A stretch of 64,000 nucleotides of DNA from Okapia johnstoni (lineage: Eukaryota; Chordata; Mammalia; Artiodactyla; Giraffidae): NCBI GenBank assembly GCA_024291935.2, contig CM044312.1, forward strand, positions 76,961,001 to 77,025,000. The letters run 5' to 3'. Positions 11,889 to 23,181 of this stretch are shown here, one piece after another. Under the pieces are notes generated by a model. That model made no database searches, was not told the origin of the DNA, and worked only from the letters and a program-made list of their open reading frames with translations. A program made the position numbers and the translations under genes. How positions within the stretch are numbered: position 1 is the first letter of the stretch; the number at the start of each line of letters is the position of its first letter.

Positions 11889-11907
11889 TTCTTTCTTTCT
11901 TTCTTCT
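11889..11907. repeat. (CTTT)n microsatellite
   Basis: About four to five CTTT units, too short to be informative alone. Confidence 0.7.
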
Positions 11908-12457
11908 AATAAAACCTGATGTTAATCAATAAGAATAGTGTTCATCATTATTCATAACTGTAGGAAATTGCCATAACTTGTAGTGAAGGTTATGTTTCCA
12001 ATTGTTTAAGTCAATTCCTGCTTTTAAGTCAATTCAAAGGTCTCTAAAAAATCATATCAAATTAGATAACCTAATTAAAAATGCAGAGGTAACACTCATC
12101 AAATATCATTAAGAATCCTCTGCAGTGTGATATACTTTGGTTTGCTCCAATATAAACAGTCTTATTTTCATAATCTGAAGGTACCAGAATTATTTCAAGT
12201 ATTGACATAATTAAAATTTGATTTTAGATCGTATTCTTTTTTAATCCAATCCATAATCAGCATATGATTTTAGTTTTTGATTATAAAATAGCTGTAGTTA
12301 CAATAATTAAAAAAACAGAAATGGTATAGTAATTCATGAAGGTAAAAAAAATTAAAAGATTTACTTTTAGTGGATCATGGGTTAACTCAACTATTTACCC
12401 ACTCATTTACTGGGTTTTAATCCCAGTAGTCCTTATGGGAAAGAATTTTATTGTTAA

Positions 12458-13074
12458 CCTACATGAGAAACGCTGGGCTGGAAGAAGTACAAACTGGAAA
12501 CAAGATTGCCGGCAAAAATATCAATAACCTCAGATATGCAGATGGCATCACCTTTATGGCAGAAAGTGAAGAAGAACTAAAGAGCCTCTTGATGAAAGTG
12601 AGAGAGGAGAGTGAAAAACTTGACTTCAAGCTCAATATTCAGAAAACTAAGATCATGGCATCCGGTCCCATCACTTCATGGCAGATAGAGGGGGAGACAG
12701 CGGAAACAGTGGCTGACATTATTTTTTGGGGCTCCAAAATCACTGCAGATGGTGATTGCAGCCATGAAATTAAAAGACGCTTACTCCTTGGAAGGAAAGT
12801 TATGACCAACCTAGATAGCATATTCAAAAGCAGAGACATTACTTTGTCACCAAAGGTCCGTCTAGTCAAGGCTATGGTTTTTCCAGTGGTCATGTATGGA
12901 TGTGAGAGTTGGACTATAAAGAAAGCTGAGTGCAAAAGAATTGATGCTTTTGAACTGTGGTGTTGGAGAAGACTCTTGAGAGTCCCTTGGACTGCAAGGA
13001 GATCCAACCAGTCCATCCTAAAGGAGATCAGTCCTGGGTGTTCATTGGAAGGACTGATGTTGAAGCTGAAACTC
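12458..13074 (+). pseudogene. BovB reverse transcriptase C-terminal remnant
   Basis: One open frame covers the last part of the reverse transcriptase palm and the region after it. The catalytic motif reads YADG (12535-12546), with the second aspartate lost. The frame ends in two consecutive TAA codons (13075-13080), where sister copies encode Gln-Tyr. It is inactive. Confidence 0.85.
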
Positions 13075-13312
13075 TAATAATTTGGCCACCTGATGCGAAG
13101 AGCTGACTCATTTGAAAAGACCCTGATGCTGGGAAAGATTGAGGGCAGGAGGAGAAGGGGACGACGGAGGATAAGATGATTGGATGACATCACTGACCCA
13201 GTGGACATGAGTTTGGCTGGACTCCAGGAGTTGGTGATGGACAGAGAGGCCTGGTGTGCTGCAGTTCATGGGGTCACAAAGAGTCGGACATGACTGAGTG
13301 ACTGAATTGAAC
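12458..13312 (+). mobile_element. BovB LINE, 5'-truncated
   Basis: Begins abruptly inside the reverse transcriptase coding region (ACATGAGAAACGCTGGGCTG) and runs to the TGAATTGAACTGAA tail. The length is about 0.85 kb. Flanking duplications were not resolved. Confidence 0.9.
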
Positions 13313-13412
13313 TGAAAACACACTTTATGATTTAAATATACTGCATATTGATTGTGGTGAATAGTAAGACACAATTTGCGCACAAGTAACTGCTTTTATA
13401 GTAGCTTTTAGA

Positions 13413-16018
13413 TGACCATTATGACTAATACTGTGGGCAAGAATCCCTTAGAAGAAATGGAGTAGCCATTATAATCAACAAAGCAGTCCAACATGCAGTA
13501 CTTTGATGCTATCTCAAAAAAGACAAAATGATCTCTGTTCATTGCCAAGACAAACCATTTAATGTCACAGCAATACAAGTCTATGCCCCAACCAGTAATG
13601 CTGAGGAAGCAGAAGTTGAACGGCTCTATGAAGACCTTCTAGTTCTACAAGACCTTGTAGAACTAACACCCAAAAAATATACCCTTTCATTATAGTGAAC
13701 TGAAATGCAAAAGTAGGAAGTCAAGAAACACCTGGAATATCAGGGAAATTTGGCCTTGGAGTACAGAATGAAGCAGGGAAAAGGTTAATAGAGTTTTGTC
13801 AAGAGAACACACTGGTCATAGCAAACACCCTCTTCCAACAACACAAGAGAAGACTCTTCAAGCAGACATCACCAGATGGTCAATACCAAAATCAGATTGA
13901 TTATATTCTTTGCTTCCAAAGATAGAGAAGTTCTATTCAGTCACCAAAAACAAGACTGGGAGCTGACTGTGGCTCAGATCATGAACTCCTTATAGCCAAA
14001 TTGAGACTTAACTTGAAGAAAGTAAGGAAAACCACTAGACCATTCAGATATGACCTAAATCAAATCCCGTATAACTATACGGTGGAAGTGACAAATAGAT
14101 TCAAGGGATTAGATCAGATAGACAGAGTGCCTGAAGAATTATGGACGGAGGTTTGTGACATTGTAGAGGAGACAGGGATCAAGACCATTCAAAAGAAAAA
14201 GAAATACAAAAAGGCAAATAGTTGTCTGAGGAGGCCTTACAAACAGCTATGAAAAGAAAGGCAAGGGAGAAAAGGAAAGATATACACATTTGAATGCAGA
14301 GTTCCAAAGAATAGCAAGGAGAGATTAAGAAACATTTCTCAGTGACCAGTGCAAAGAAATAGAGGAAAACAATAGAATGGGAAAGACTAGAGATCTCTTC
14401 AAAAAATTAAAGATACCAAGGGAACATTGCTTGCAAAGATGGGCACAATAAAGGACAGAAAAGGTATGGACATAACAGAAGCAGGAGATATTAAGAAGAA
14501 GTGGCAAGAATACACAGAAAAACTATACAAAAAAGATCTTCATGAGCCAGATAATCACAATGGTGTGATCACCAACCTAGAGCCAGACATCCTAGAATGT
14601 TCATCACTATGAACAAAGCTAGTGGAGGTGAAGGAATTCCAGGTGTGATATTTCAAATCTTAAATATGATGCTGTGAAAGTGCTACACTCAATATGCCAG
14701 CAAATGTGGAAAACTCAGAAATGGCCACAATACTGGATAAGGTCAGTTTTCATTCCAATCCCAAAGAAAGGCAATGCCAAAGAATGCTCATACTACGGCA
14801 CAATTGTAGTCATCTCACACGGTAGCAAAGGAATGTTCAAAATTCTCCAAGCCAGGCTTCAACAGTACATGAACTGTGAACTTCCAGATGTTCAAGCTGG
14901 ATTTAGAAAAGGCAGAGGAACAAGAGATCAAGTTGCCAACATCCACTGGATCAAAGAAAAATGCTAGGAAGTTCCAAAAAAATTCTACTTCTGCTTTATT
15001 GACTATGCCAAAACCTTTGGCGGTGTGGATCACAACAAACTGGAAAATTCTTCAAGAGATGGGAATACCAGATCACCTGACCTGCCTCCTGAGAAAGCTG
15101 TATGCAGGTCAAGAAGCAACAGTTAGAATTGGACATGGTACAACAGACTGGTTCCAAATTGTGAAAGGAGTACATCAAGGCTGTATATTATCACTCTGCT
15201 TATTTAACTTACATGCAGAGTGTATCATGAGAAATGCTGGGCTGCATGAAGCACACACTGGAATCCAGGTTGCCAGGAGAAATATCAATAAACCCAGATA
15301 TGCAGATGACATCACCCTTATGGCAGAAAGTGAAGAAGAACTAAAGAGCCTCTTGATAAAAGTGAGAGAGGAGAATGAAGCAGTTGGCTTAAAACTCAAC
15401 ATTCAGAAAGCTAAGATCATGGCATCCAGTCCCATCACTTCATGGCAAACAGATGGGGAAACAGTGGAAACAGTGACAAACTTTATTTTGAGGGGCTCTA
15501 AAATCACTGCAGATGGTGAATGCAGCCATGAAATTAAAAGACGCTGGGTCCTTGGAAGAAAAGTTATGGCCAATCTGGACAGCTTATTAAAAAGCAGAGA
15601 CATTACTTTGCCAACAAAGGTCCTTCTAGTCAAAGCTATGGTTTTTCCAATAGTCATGTATGGATGTGAGAGTTGGACTATAAGGAAAGCTGAGTGCCGA
15701 ATAATTGATGCTTTTCAACTGTGGTGTTGGAAAAGACTCCTGAGAGTCCCTTGGACTGCAAGGAGATCCAACCCGTCCATCCTAGAGGAAATCCGTCCTG
15801 AATATTTATTGGAAGGACTGAAACTGAAGTTGAAATTCCAATCTTTTGGCCACCTAATGCAAAGAACTGATTCGTCTGAAAAGACCCTGATGCTGGAAAA
15901 GATTGAGGGTGGGAAGAGAAAGGAACAACAGAGGATGAGATGTTTGGATGGCATCACCAACTCAATGGACATGAGTTTGAGTAAACTCTGGGTATTAGTG
16001 ATGGACAGAGAGTCCTAG
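13413..16018 (+). pseudogene. BovB endonuclease-RT remnant with intact YADD
   Basis: Readable blocks are the linker (14001-14252), the start of the reverse transcriptase (14674-14967, containing IPKKGNAKECSYYG and FRKGRGTRDQVANIHW) and a long frame at 14876-16018. The first roughly 55 codons of that long frame are out of phase with BovB. A two-base deletion near 15041 brings it into phase at WKILQEMGIPDHL. From there motif B (HQGCILSLCLF) and an intact YADD (15299-15310) follow, then the C-terminal domain to a TAG near 16016. Frameshifts near 14222 and 14965 break the protein. Confidence 0.85.
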
Positions 16019-16065
16019 CGTGCTGCAATCCATGGACTCTCAAAGAGTCAGACATGCCTCAGCAA
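13413..16065 (+). mobile_element. BovB LINE, 5'-truncated in the endonuclease region
   Basis: Starts within the endonuclease coding part (TACTGTGGGCAAGAATCCC) and continues through linker, reverse transcriptase and C-terminal region, ending near CAGCAACTATACTGA without the clean GAACTGAACTGA tail. It lies only 100 bp after another BovB in the same orientation. The copy is about 2.65 kb, second in length to the one at 1180. Confidence 0.9.
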
Positions 16066-16310
16066 CTATACTGAGTATATATGCATGAAGGTAGAAGATT
16101 AAATATGTATAAAATTGTTTGAGAATATCAGTAAGCTTTTAAAAGTGGAAATATCTGTGTGATCATAATGCAGAGTTTACATTTTACTACTGCTTATTCC
16201 TTTTCTATCTCCCTTTTAAACACATTGTTATCTTTCTTGGTCATGCAACTGAAGAAATATTTGGATATGTTTAACATATGGTTCTCTAAATTCTCCTTAC
16301 TTCATGTTAT
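16066..16310. other. Unassigned spacer
   Basis: AT-rich spacer between the BovB end and the L1 fragment; nothing recognised. Confidence 0.5.
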
Positions 16311-16925
16311 ATATTTTTTAATTTACTTTTTATTTTATATTGAAGTATAGTTGATTTACAGTGTTGTGTTAGTTTCATGTGTACAGCTAAGTGATTAAGT
16401 TATATATATATATATCTTTCTTTTACAGATCTTTCCCATGTAATTTATTGCAGAATATTGAGTAGAGTTCCCTGTGCTATATAGTATGTTCTTGTTGATT
16501 ATTTATTTTATATACAGTGGTGTGTATATGTTAATCCTAAACTCTTAGCTTACCCCCCACATTGTTTCCCTTTTGGTAATCACACATTTGTTTTTGTAGT
16601 CTATGATTCTCTTAAGTTTATTTATATCATTTTTTTTTAGATTCCACATATAAGTGATATCATATGATATTTGTGTTTCACTTATTTAACTTAGGATAAT
16701 TTCTTATGTCTATGAATTTTGGTGCAAATGATATTATTTCATTTTTATGGCTGAGTAATGATACATTGTGCATATGTACCATATCATCTTTATCCATTCC
16801 TCTTTCAATGGACATTTAGGTTGCTTCCATGTCTTGGCTATTGTAAATGGTACTTCAGTGAACATTAGTGTGTATATCTTTTTGAATTGTGGTTTTTTCT
16901 GGCGGTATGCCCAAGTGTATGTTTT
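16311..16925 (-). mobile_element. L1 LINE 3' fragment
   Basis: Reverse complement of an L1 3' UTR and the end of ORF2. Landmarks in order are a T-rich start, TATTGAAGTATAGTTGATTT, ATTGAGTAGAGTTCCCTGTG, AGTGATATCATATGATATTTG, TTTATCCATTCCTC and GGCTATTGTAAATGG. A short (TA)n run lies near 16401-16413. The frame at 16768-16962 is antisense L1 and not a gene. Confidence 0.85.
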
Positions 16926-16935
16926 TTACAAGTTC

Positions 16936-19311
16936 TTAAAATCTGAGGAAAAGAAAATATAAAAGTAAATTGAAAATTCTAAGCATATTTTATGTGAGAA
17001 GTGACTTCCATCTGCATAGTGACAATGATTTCAACAGGGCTACTCAAGCTTTTTTGACTATATTCTCCTATTGATTATTCCTCTCCTGAATTGTCTCTCA
17101 GACTTTAATATTTTAGGGTGAAAATGATTATTTTATACTCCTTTGAGGTACTTTGTTCTGCTTTCTTGGGCTTCCTGACTTTGTGAGCAATTTTGTTTTC
17201 TTCCAGGATTGAGTCGTATAGTTTGCCCTCATAAATATTTAAATAGTTATTATCAATATTATTAACATATTTTTAATAACAGCACTTCGGAAAAGTGGAG
17301 TTGCTATTGCCTATGAAAGCTAGTTGACACCTTTTGATACGGATATGGTTTTGAGAGGAGCTGTAAAGAGCAGAGTAGGAGGTTGACAGCTGCAGTAAAG
17401 GGAACATTAACTCCAACCCAGGGAAGGCCAGTGATTGCAACTGGAGTGACAGTTTCCAGGTGGTTTCATTTATCTTTCTGATACCTTTCAAATATCTCTC
17501 TAGCAAAATGCCTTGGGCAAAACACACAAATTTCCAGGTGTAATTTTATTAAAAGAATACTGTAGAGGTGTATAGAACTCTTTCAGGGAATAGTTTCAAA
17601 AATTCATATTTGTAAGAAAGTAGTTTAATCATTTCCCTTCTAAAATTTACTTCCGACAGCTTCAGCTAATCTTGTGTGGTCTTAACCACTCACTATCTGT
17701 CAAACATTCAGGATCAAAAAGAAATTCTCTTTAGTCATGACTTCTGCTCCAAATAAGAATAAACAGATTACAAGACTCAATTTTAAGCTTCAATCCTAAT
17801 GGAAATAAAATTTATAGGACAGAATTACCAGGATTATTTTCATTTGTTAAATGTAATCTTGTTGAAACAGACATCTCCTTTTGAAAATATTTGCAGGGCA
17901 TAATAGGTATTTCCTCATGCCCCCATGTAGTAAACACACTAGAGCAGTAACCAAGAATAAAAGATAAACTCCCTAGAAAAAAAAAATGCACTTTCTCTCT
18001 TGAAAGAAAAAGATTCACAATCCGATCACATGATAATTGTCCACAGATATTACAAAGAACAGACTTTGGAGACCACTCACTGAACCTAAGCCCTTCTAAC
18101 TCCTCTCTTTTTCACTATGGATGTGCTCTATTTAGTGTGTGTTTTGCAGCTGTAGCTGCAACAATCTGGGGAAAGCTGGAAGGAGATATTCATGAACCCA
18201 AAGAAGAAAAGGAGAAGGTGGATAGAGAAGGATTGTTTCTGCTTTAAATTAATAGAAAAACTAGTAGAGGACCATTTCCTTCACCTGCATCTGTATCAGT
18301 GCCATTTATCCCAATATGGAAATAATTTGAACTGATGTACACAGAGGGAAAGAAGGAGAAGAAAATAAACTATGACCAGGCTATTAAAATAATCTATCCA
18401 AGTTTACTCACTTAAAAATGTGAAAAACAAAACCATGGAACTAGAGCACCACTGCCACCGTTCTTCCCCTTATCTCATACTTCATTTACCATCTGTGCTG
18501 TGTGTTTTCCCTCCTTTTTTCCCCTCTTAATTCATTATCTTATCTTCTTTTTTCCGATTCCCTGACCCTGTAAACCAGTGGTCTATTTCATGTTTGTAGA
18601 TACAATATTCCCTGCTCAGAGGTGATGGGCAACATAAGGTTTGTGTATTCAAATACCATTTTATGCTCTGTTCCACACTTTGCATCCTTAAGATCATTAG
18701 TCACAGTATGTGTTCATGCTGTGCCCATAATGTCTCAGCTGATAATTACATGCTCAAAGAAAATTTTGAATCTCTATTTTACTAACAAACTATCAGTATC
18801 AAACACAATGTGTCCCTTGTGTTGCTACTCGTTCCAAAGCTTATGTCTTAATATAGAGACAATATTTATCTCTTTAGAATTCCCAAAATGTGTTTTGGTC
18901 AACTGAGAACTTTTCAGGGTTAACAAACAGGAAAGGCTATTTTTTTTTAACTTGTTAGCAAGGAAACATCTTTAAATAGACTAGAATTTTTGAATATAAT
19001 TATTTCAAGCTGATTAAGTTTTAATCATGAATGTCATCCGTGGACTGAAATAAAAATGTGAAGAAAGAAGAAATTGTCATAAATGAGGGATTGAATGAAA
19101 ATTCTTTTAGTGGTACAAATCATTCATTTTTGAAATAATCAGGAAAGATTGTAAGGCAGCCTCAAATGGAAAAAAAAATCTAACATTATCTCAGTTTGAT
19201 ATGTACAGTGTATATATAAGATTGCCATATGTTTTTATGAAGGATTTATAAAGATCCTAATAAGATGAATGCCGCTATGTTGAAATCTAAATGAAAGAAT
19301 ATGAAAAGTAC
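16936..19311. other. Long unassigned stretch
   Basis: No recognised repeats or genes. The frames at 17273-17527, 17812-18018 and 18622-18906 are short, lack similarity I can recognise and have no splice or promoter context. Confidence 0.45.
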
Positions 19312-20158
19312 CAGTTCAGTTCAGTCACTCAGTCATGTCCGACTCTGCGACGCCATGAATTGCAGCATGCCAGGCCTCCCTGTCTATCACCAACTCCCGG
19401 AGTTTACCCAAACTCATGTCCATCGAGTCGGTAATGCCATTTAACCATCTCATCCTCTGTCGTCCCCTTCTCCTCCTGCCCCAAATCCTTCCCAGCATCA
19501 GGGTCTTTTCCAATGAGTCAACTCTTCGTATGAGGTGGCCAAAGTATTGGAGTTTCAGCTTCAACATCAGTCCTTCCAATGAACACCCAGGACTGATCTC
19601 CTTTAGGATGGACTGGTTGGATCTCCTTGCAGTCCAAGGGACTCTCAAGAGTCTTCTCCAACACCACAATTCAAAAGCATCGATTCTTCGGCGCTCAGCT
19701 TTCTTCACAGTCCAGCTCTAACATCGATACATGACTACTGGTAAAACCCATAGCCTTGACTAGACGGACCTTTGTTGACAAAGTAATATCTCTGCTTTTT
19801 AATATGCTATCTAGGTTAGTCATAACTTTCCTTCCAAAGAGTAAGCATCTTTTAATTTCATGTCTGCAATCATCATCAGCAGTGATTTTGGAGCCCCCCA
19901 AAATAAAGTCTGTCACTGTTTCTGCTGTTTCCCTATCTATTTGCCATGAAGTGATGGGACCAGATGCCATGATCTTAGTTTTCTGAATGTTGAGCTTTAA
20001 GCCAACTTTTTCACTCTCCTCTTTCACTTTCATCAAGAGGCATTTTAGTTCCTTGCCGGAGTCCTGCTCCAGCTGGTCAGGGTTCCCTCAGGATGGACGG
20101 CGTCGGTGATGCGAATGAGAAGACACAGCGAGTCTCAGCATTTCCAAGTGTCTCCTCC

Positions 20159-20186
20159 TTTATTGTTTTCTAAAGCAGCTTTTATA
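20159..20186 (-). promoter_or_regulatory. LTR TATA box and poly(A) signal
   Basis: On the minus strand, TATAAAAGC (20178-20186) is followed 13 bases later by AATAAA (20159-20164). This would make a short R region starting near the poly(A) signal, an arrangement seen in some betaretroviral LTRs. Activity is not shown by sequence. Confidence 0.55.
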
Positions 20187-20229
20187 TTTTTAGTGGTATA
20201 TAGAAACATGTAAAGCATAGAGTCATACT

Positions 20230-20317
20230 AATTCAGCTTAAGGGACATACCAATTTAGCTTAATGGGCATATGAATTCAGCTTAATGGGCCTATCAATTC
20301 AGCTTAATAGGCCAGCA
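20230..20317. repeat. Four 22-bp direct repeats in LTR U3
   Basis: Exactly phased units start at 20230, 20252, 20274 and 20296, each beginning AATTYAGCTTAA. Units two and three differ at only about three positions. Such arrays in retroviral U3 regions often act as enhancers; that role is inferred here. Confidence 0.88.
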
Positions 20318-21283
20318 GTTTTTGACCTTCATCGAAACTGTTTGCCTGTTTTTAGTTACAAAAAGCCTCATTTTGTTTACATCATCTTATGGCCTGGGGG
20401 CCTGCTAACATCTTTGTGACTCTCCATTGATAAGGGTTGATCAGTCAGAACACTTTTGTATCAGGCACAGCAGGAAAGAATTTATCAATAGAAAATTTCA
20501 AGGTAAAACCTGTTTTCGGTAATTTACTTTACGCCTTGAGCTTAACAGAAAAGAATGTGGTCCCATAAGGTCATAGAACAGCAAGCTGAAGGTCAGCTCT
20601 AAGTAAGAATCATCAGTTAAATCAACAATTGTCTTATTATTTGTATTAAAGCTAAACTTCTATTTATATAAATCTTTTAACTATTATACTTTCATTACAT
20701 AGGCTAAATACGTTAAGAGTAAAAACATAGTGAGTAAATATAGACTAAGTAACAGTTTCATAAAGCAATATTTCTTATATTTCCTAACAAGCTTTTTTTC
20801 CCTACAAAGGGCTCTGTGCCCATCGGGGCTTTTTGTGTGGAAGCTCTCAATGCTGTTTTGTTGTTAAGGAGCAGCCATGCACATTAGCTCCAAAGGCACA
20901 GGTATATTTATTAAACAAACCAATATGTTAGCAAAAGGAATTTAGATCAGCATACTCTATATCCTAGATAGTTTTATTTAGGGTGCTACCGTTCAGGGGC
21001 CTTGTTGATTTGAGGTTTCAGAATGATCTATTTTAGAAGGGAATCAGGAAAGGCCTTTTGCCTAAGTCATAGAAAATAAAAAGAGGTTTATTATAGTAAA
21101 CATCAGAAAGACAGATATCTTTAAGGTGAGCGCTGAGGCAGCCTTCTGAGATTCCCTGAGGCCTGAGAAGCCTTGCTCAAATCAGTCCTCTTTCTCATGA
21201 CTCTGTCATGGGTGGGATCTCGTGAGCTGGCTCCCGGCAGTTCCTCTTTACTTTCTGCCATAAAGGTGATGTCATCTGCGTAT

Positions 21284-21412
21284 CGGAGAAGGCAATGGCA
21301 ACCCACTCCAGTGTTGTTGCCTGGAGAATCCAGGGACGGGGCAGCCTGGTGGACTGCCGTCTTTGGGGTCGCACGGAGTCAGACACGACTGAAGCGACTT
21401 AGCAGCAGCAGA
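21284..21412 (+). mobile_element. Bov-A SINE monomer inside BovB
   Basis: One Bov-A unit from GGAGAAGGCAATGGCAACCC to a short GCAGCAGCAG tail. The flanking repeats are ATCTGCGTAT (21274-21283) and ATCTGCATAT (21413-21422), with one mismatch. It lies in the codons for the YADD catalytic motif of the host BovB (minus strand). Confidence 0.9.
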
Positions 21413-21971
21413 ATCTGCATATTTGAGGTTATTGATATTTCTCCTGGCAATCTTGATTCCAGCTTGTGCTTCCTCCAGCCCAGCGTTTCTCATGATGTAC
21501 TCTGCATATAAGTTAAATAAGCAGGGTGACAATGTACAACCTTGATGTACTCCTTTTCCTATTTGGAACCAGTCTGTTGTTCCATGTCCAGTTCTAACTG
21601 TTGCTTCCTGACCTGCATACAGGTTTCTTAAGAGACAGGTCAGGTGGTCTGGCAATCTTGCTAATGATTATTCTGTGACATCTGGTATTCCCATCTCCTT
21701 CAGAAGTTTCCACAGTTTATTGTGATCCACACAGTCAAAGGCTTTATTGACATAGTCAATAAAGCAGAAATAGATGTTTTTCTGGAACTCTCTTGCTTTT
21801 TCGATGATCCAGTGGGTGTTGGCAATTCGATCTCTGGTTCCTCTGCCTTTTCTAAAACCAGCTTGAACGTCTGGAATTTCATGATTCACCTATTGCTGAA
21901 GCCTGGCTTGGAGAATTTTGACCATTACTAGCATGTGAGATGAGTACAATTGTGTGGTAGTTTGAACATTC

Positions 21972-22285
21972 AGATTCCTTTCCCATTTAGGTTACTATAG
22001 AATATTGAGTAGAGTTTCTTGTGCTATACAGTGGGTCCTTGTTGATTATGTATTTTACATATAGTAGTGTGTTTATGTTAATCCCAAACTCCTAAGATTA
22101 CCCTCCCCATCCCCACCTTTCCCCTTTGGTAACCATAAGTTTGTTTGTGTAGTCTGTGAGTCTGTTTCTGTTTTGTAAATAAGTTCATTTATATCATCTT
22201 TTTAGATTCTACATGTAAGTGATATCATATGATATTTGTCTTTCTTTGACTTGCTTTATTTAGTGTGATAATCTCTAGAACTCCT
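21972..22285 (-). mobile_element. L1 LINE 3' fragment
   Basis: Reverse complement of an L1 3' UTR: ATTGAGTAGAGTTTCTTGTG, then CCAAACTCCTAAG, then GTAAATAAGTTCATTTATATC and AGTGATATCATATGATATTTG. It lacks poly(T) at its left side and abuts the truncated BovB end, so the BovB may have inserted into, or been deleted next to, this L1. Confidence 0.82.
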
Positions 22286-22625
22286 CTTTTAATTTTATGT
22301 GCTCTACTGGGCCTCTAGCCATTTCTTGTACTAGACAATAGGCATTTGTTAATTAAGCCTACAAAATAGTCCCCTAGTGAATCATGCCTCCTGATATTCA
22401 CACCCTTGGATGGGCCCCTCTAAAACTGAATTTGCTCTGACCATATATAGCCAAAAGATTGTGGCATAAATAATGATGCATGAGTTCAAGACTAGCTTTC
22501 AAATACTGAACTCTAGGAATACCCACTTATCACAATAGCCATGTCAAAAGTTGAAGAAACTAAGACCACCATGCTATGAGAATACTCAGGCTAGCCAAGT
22601 AAAGAGGCCATGTGGAGATGGCTAT

Positions 22626-22839
22626 GGGCTTCCCAGATGACTTAGTGATAAAGAATCTTCCTGCCAATGCAGGAGACATGGGTTCTGTCTCTGGGTCGGG
22701 ATGATCCCCTGGAGGAGGAAATGGCTACCCACTCCAGTATTCTTGCCTGGAAAATTCCATGGACAGAGTAGCCTGGCAGGCTGCAGTTCCTGGGTTCACA
22801 AAGAGTTGGACATGACTGAATGACTGAGTACATACACAA
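22626..22839 (+). mobile_element. Bov-tA SINE
   Basis: A tRNA-like head (GGGCTTCCCAGATGACTTAG) and a Bov-A body with a CTGAGTACATACAC tail. Imperfect flanking repeats are ATGGCTAT (22618-22625) and ATAGCTAT (22840-22847). The B box is degraded (GGTTCTGTCTC). It interrupts an older LTR. Confidence 0.88.
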
Positions 22840-23065
22840 ATAGCTATCCCAGACCAGCTGTCAGACATGTGAGTAAAGGAATCACCTTGCATATTCCAGC
22901 TCTAGGAGGTCTCAAAGTTAAAAGCAACAACTAAAGCTGAAAACTTACAGCCCTTCTTAAGCTGTCCCAGCCTTCTCCAGCCATTTGACCTACTCTAGGT
23001 AGGACTCCACTGCTAAGCCTTCCTTGCTGTGGCCCACCTGAGTTCTTAACCACAGAATTTCAGTA

Positions 23066-23170
23066 TATGAATACCTATGGCTGATCCATGTTGAGGTTTG
23101 ACAGAAAACAAGAAAATTCTGTAAAGCAGTTATCCTTCAATTAAAAAATAAATAAATTTAAAAATATAAT
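23066..23170 (+). mobile_element. L1 LINE 3' terminus
   Basis: The sequence from about GATCCATGTTGAGGTTTGAC through CTGTAAAGCAGTTATCC to CAATTAAAAAATAAATAAA matches the last part of artiodactyl L1 3' UTRs and ends in an A-rich tail. Only about 100 bp are present. Confidence 0.65.
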
Positions 23171-23181
23171 TGTTTTCATTG

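Larger units (their letters stand above)
9530..12457. other. Long unassigned stretch
   Basis: Mostly unique-looking AT-rich sequence with a TCC/TC simple repeat at 9978-10022 and a small CTTT repeat near 11889-11907. The frame at 11571-11867 (98 codons) has no similarity I recognise and no supporting context. Confidence 0.45.
20054..21239 (-). mobile_element. ERV2/ERVK-type solo LTR
   Basis: Complete LTR of about 1186 bp with TG...CA ends and a short terminal inverted repeat (TGCCGG at 20054, CCGGCA at 21234-21239). The 6-bp direct repeat GTTCCT at 20048-20053 and 21240-21245 is the target-site length expected for ERVK/betaretrovirus-like elements. Read on the minus strand, a TATAAAAGC box lies at 20178-20186 and an AATAAA polyadenylation signal at 20159-20164. 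Four 22-bp direct repeats lie in U3. No internal viral sequence is present, so LTR-LTR recombination removed the provirus. It resembles the BTLTR1 type from memory; the family name needs a search. Confidence 0.88.
19325..21889 (-). pseudogene. BovB reverse transcriptase remnant, interrupted
   Basis: Minus-strand blocks: the first RT part at 21668-21889 (PDVQAGFRKGRGTRDRIANTHW), RT motif B at 21420-21655 (HQGCTLSPCLF) leading into Tyr-Ala-Asp, then the SINE. The coding sequence resumes beyond the LTR at 19695-20036 and 19325-19708. The SINE cuts the YADD codons themselves, so the frame reads into SINE sequence after YAD. Confidence 0.87.
19312..21970 (-). mobile_element. BovB LINE split by an ERVK-type LTR and a Bov-A SINE
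   Basis: A single minus-strand BovB lies in three parts: 19312-20053 (tail and C-terminal region), 21240-21283 and 21413-about 21970 (reverse transcriptase upstream part). The first junction is a solo LTR at 20054-21239 flanked by GTTCCT. The second is a Bov-A monomer at 21284-21412 flanked by ATCTGCGTAT/ATCTGCATAT. Joined together, the parts are collinear with the other BovB copies. The 5' end is truncated near TAGTTTGAACATT. Confidence 0.92.

Noticed and set aside
20230..20317. CRISPR-like array
   Set aside because: Units are direct and adjacent without unique spacers, and lie in a retroviral LTR of a eukaryotic genome.
20054..21239. Possible complete provirus
   Set aside because: Only one LTR is present, with a target site directly on both sides and no internal genes.
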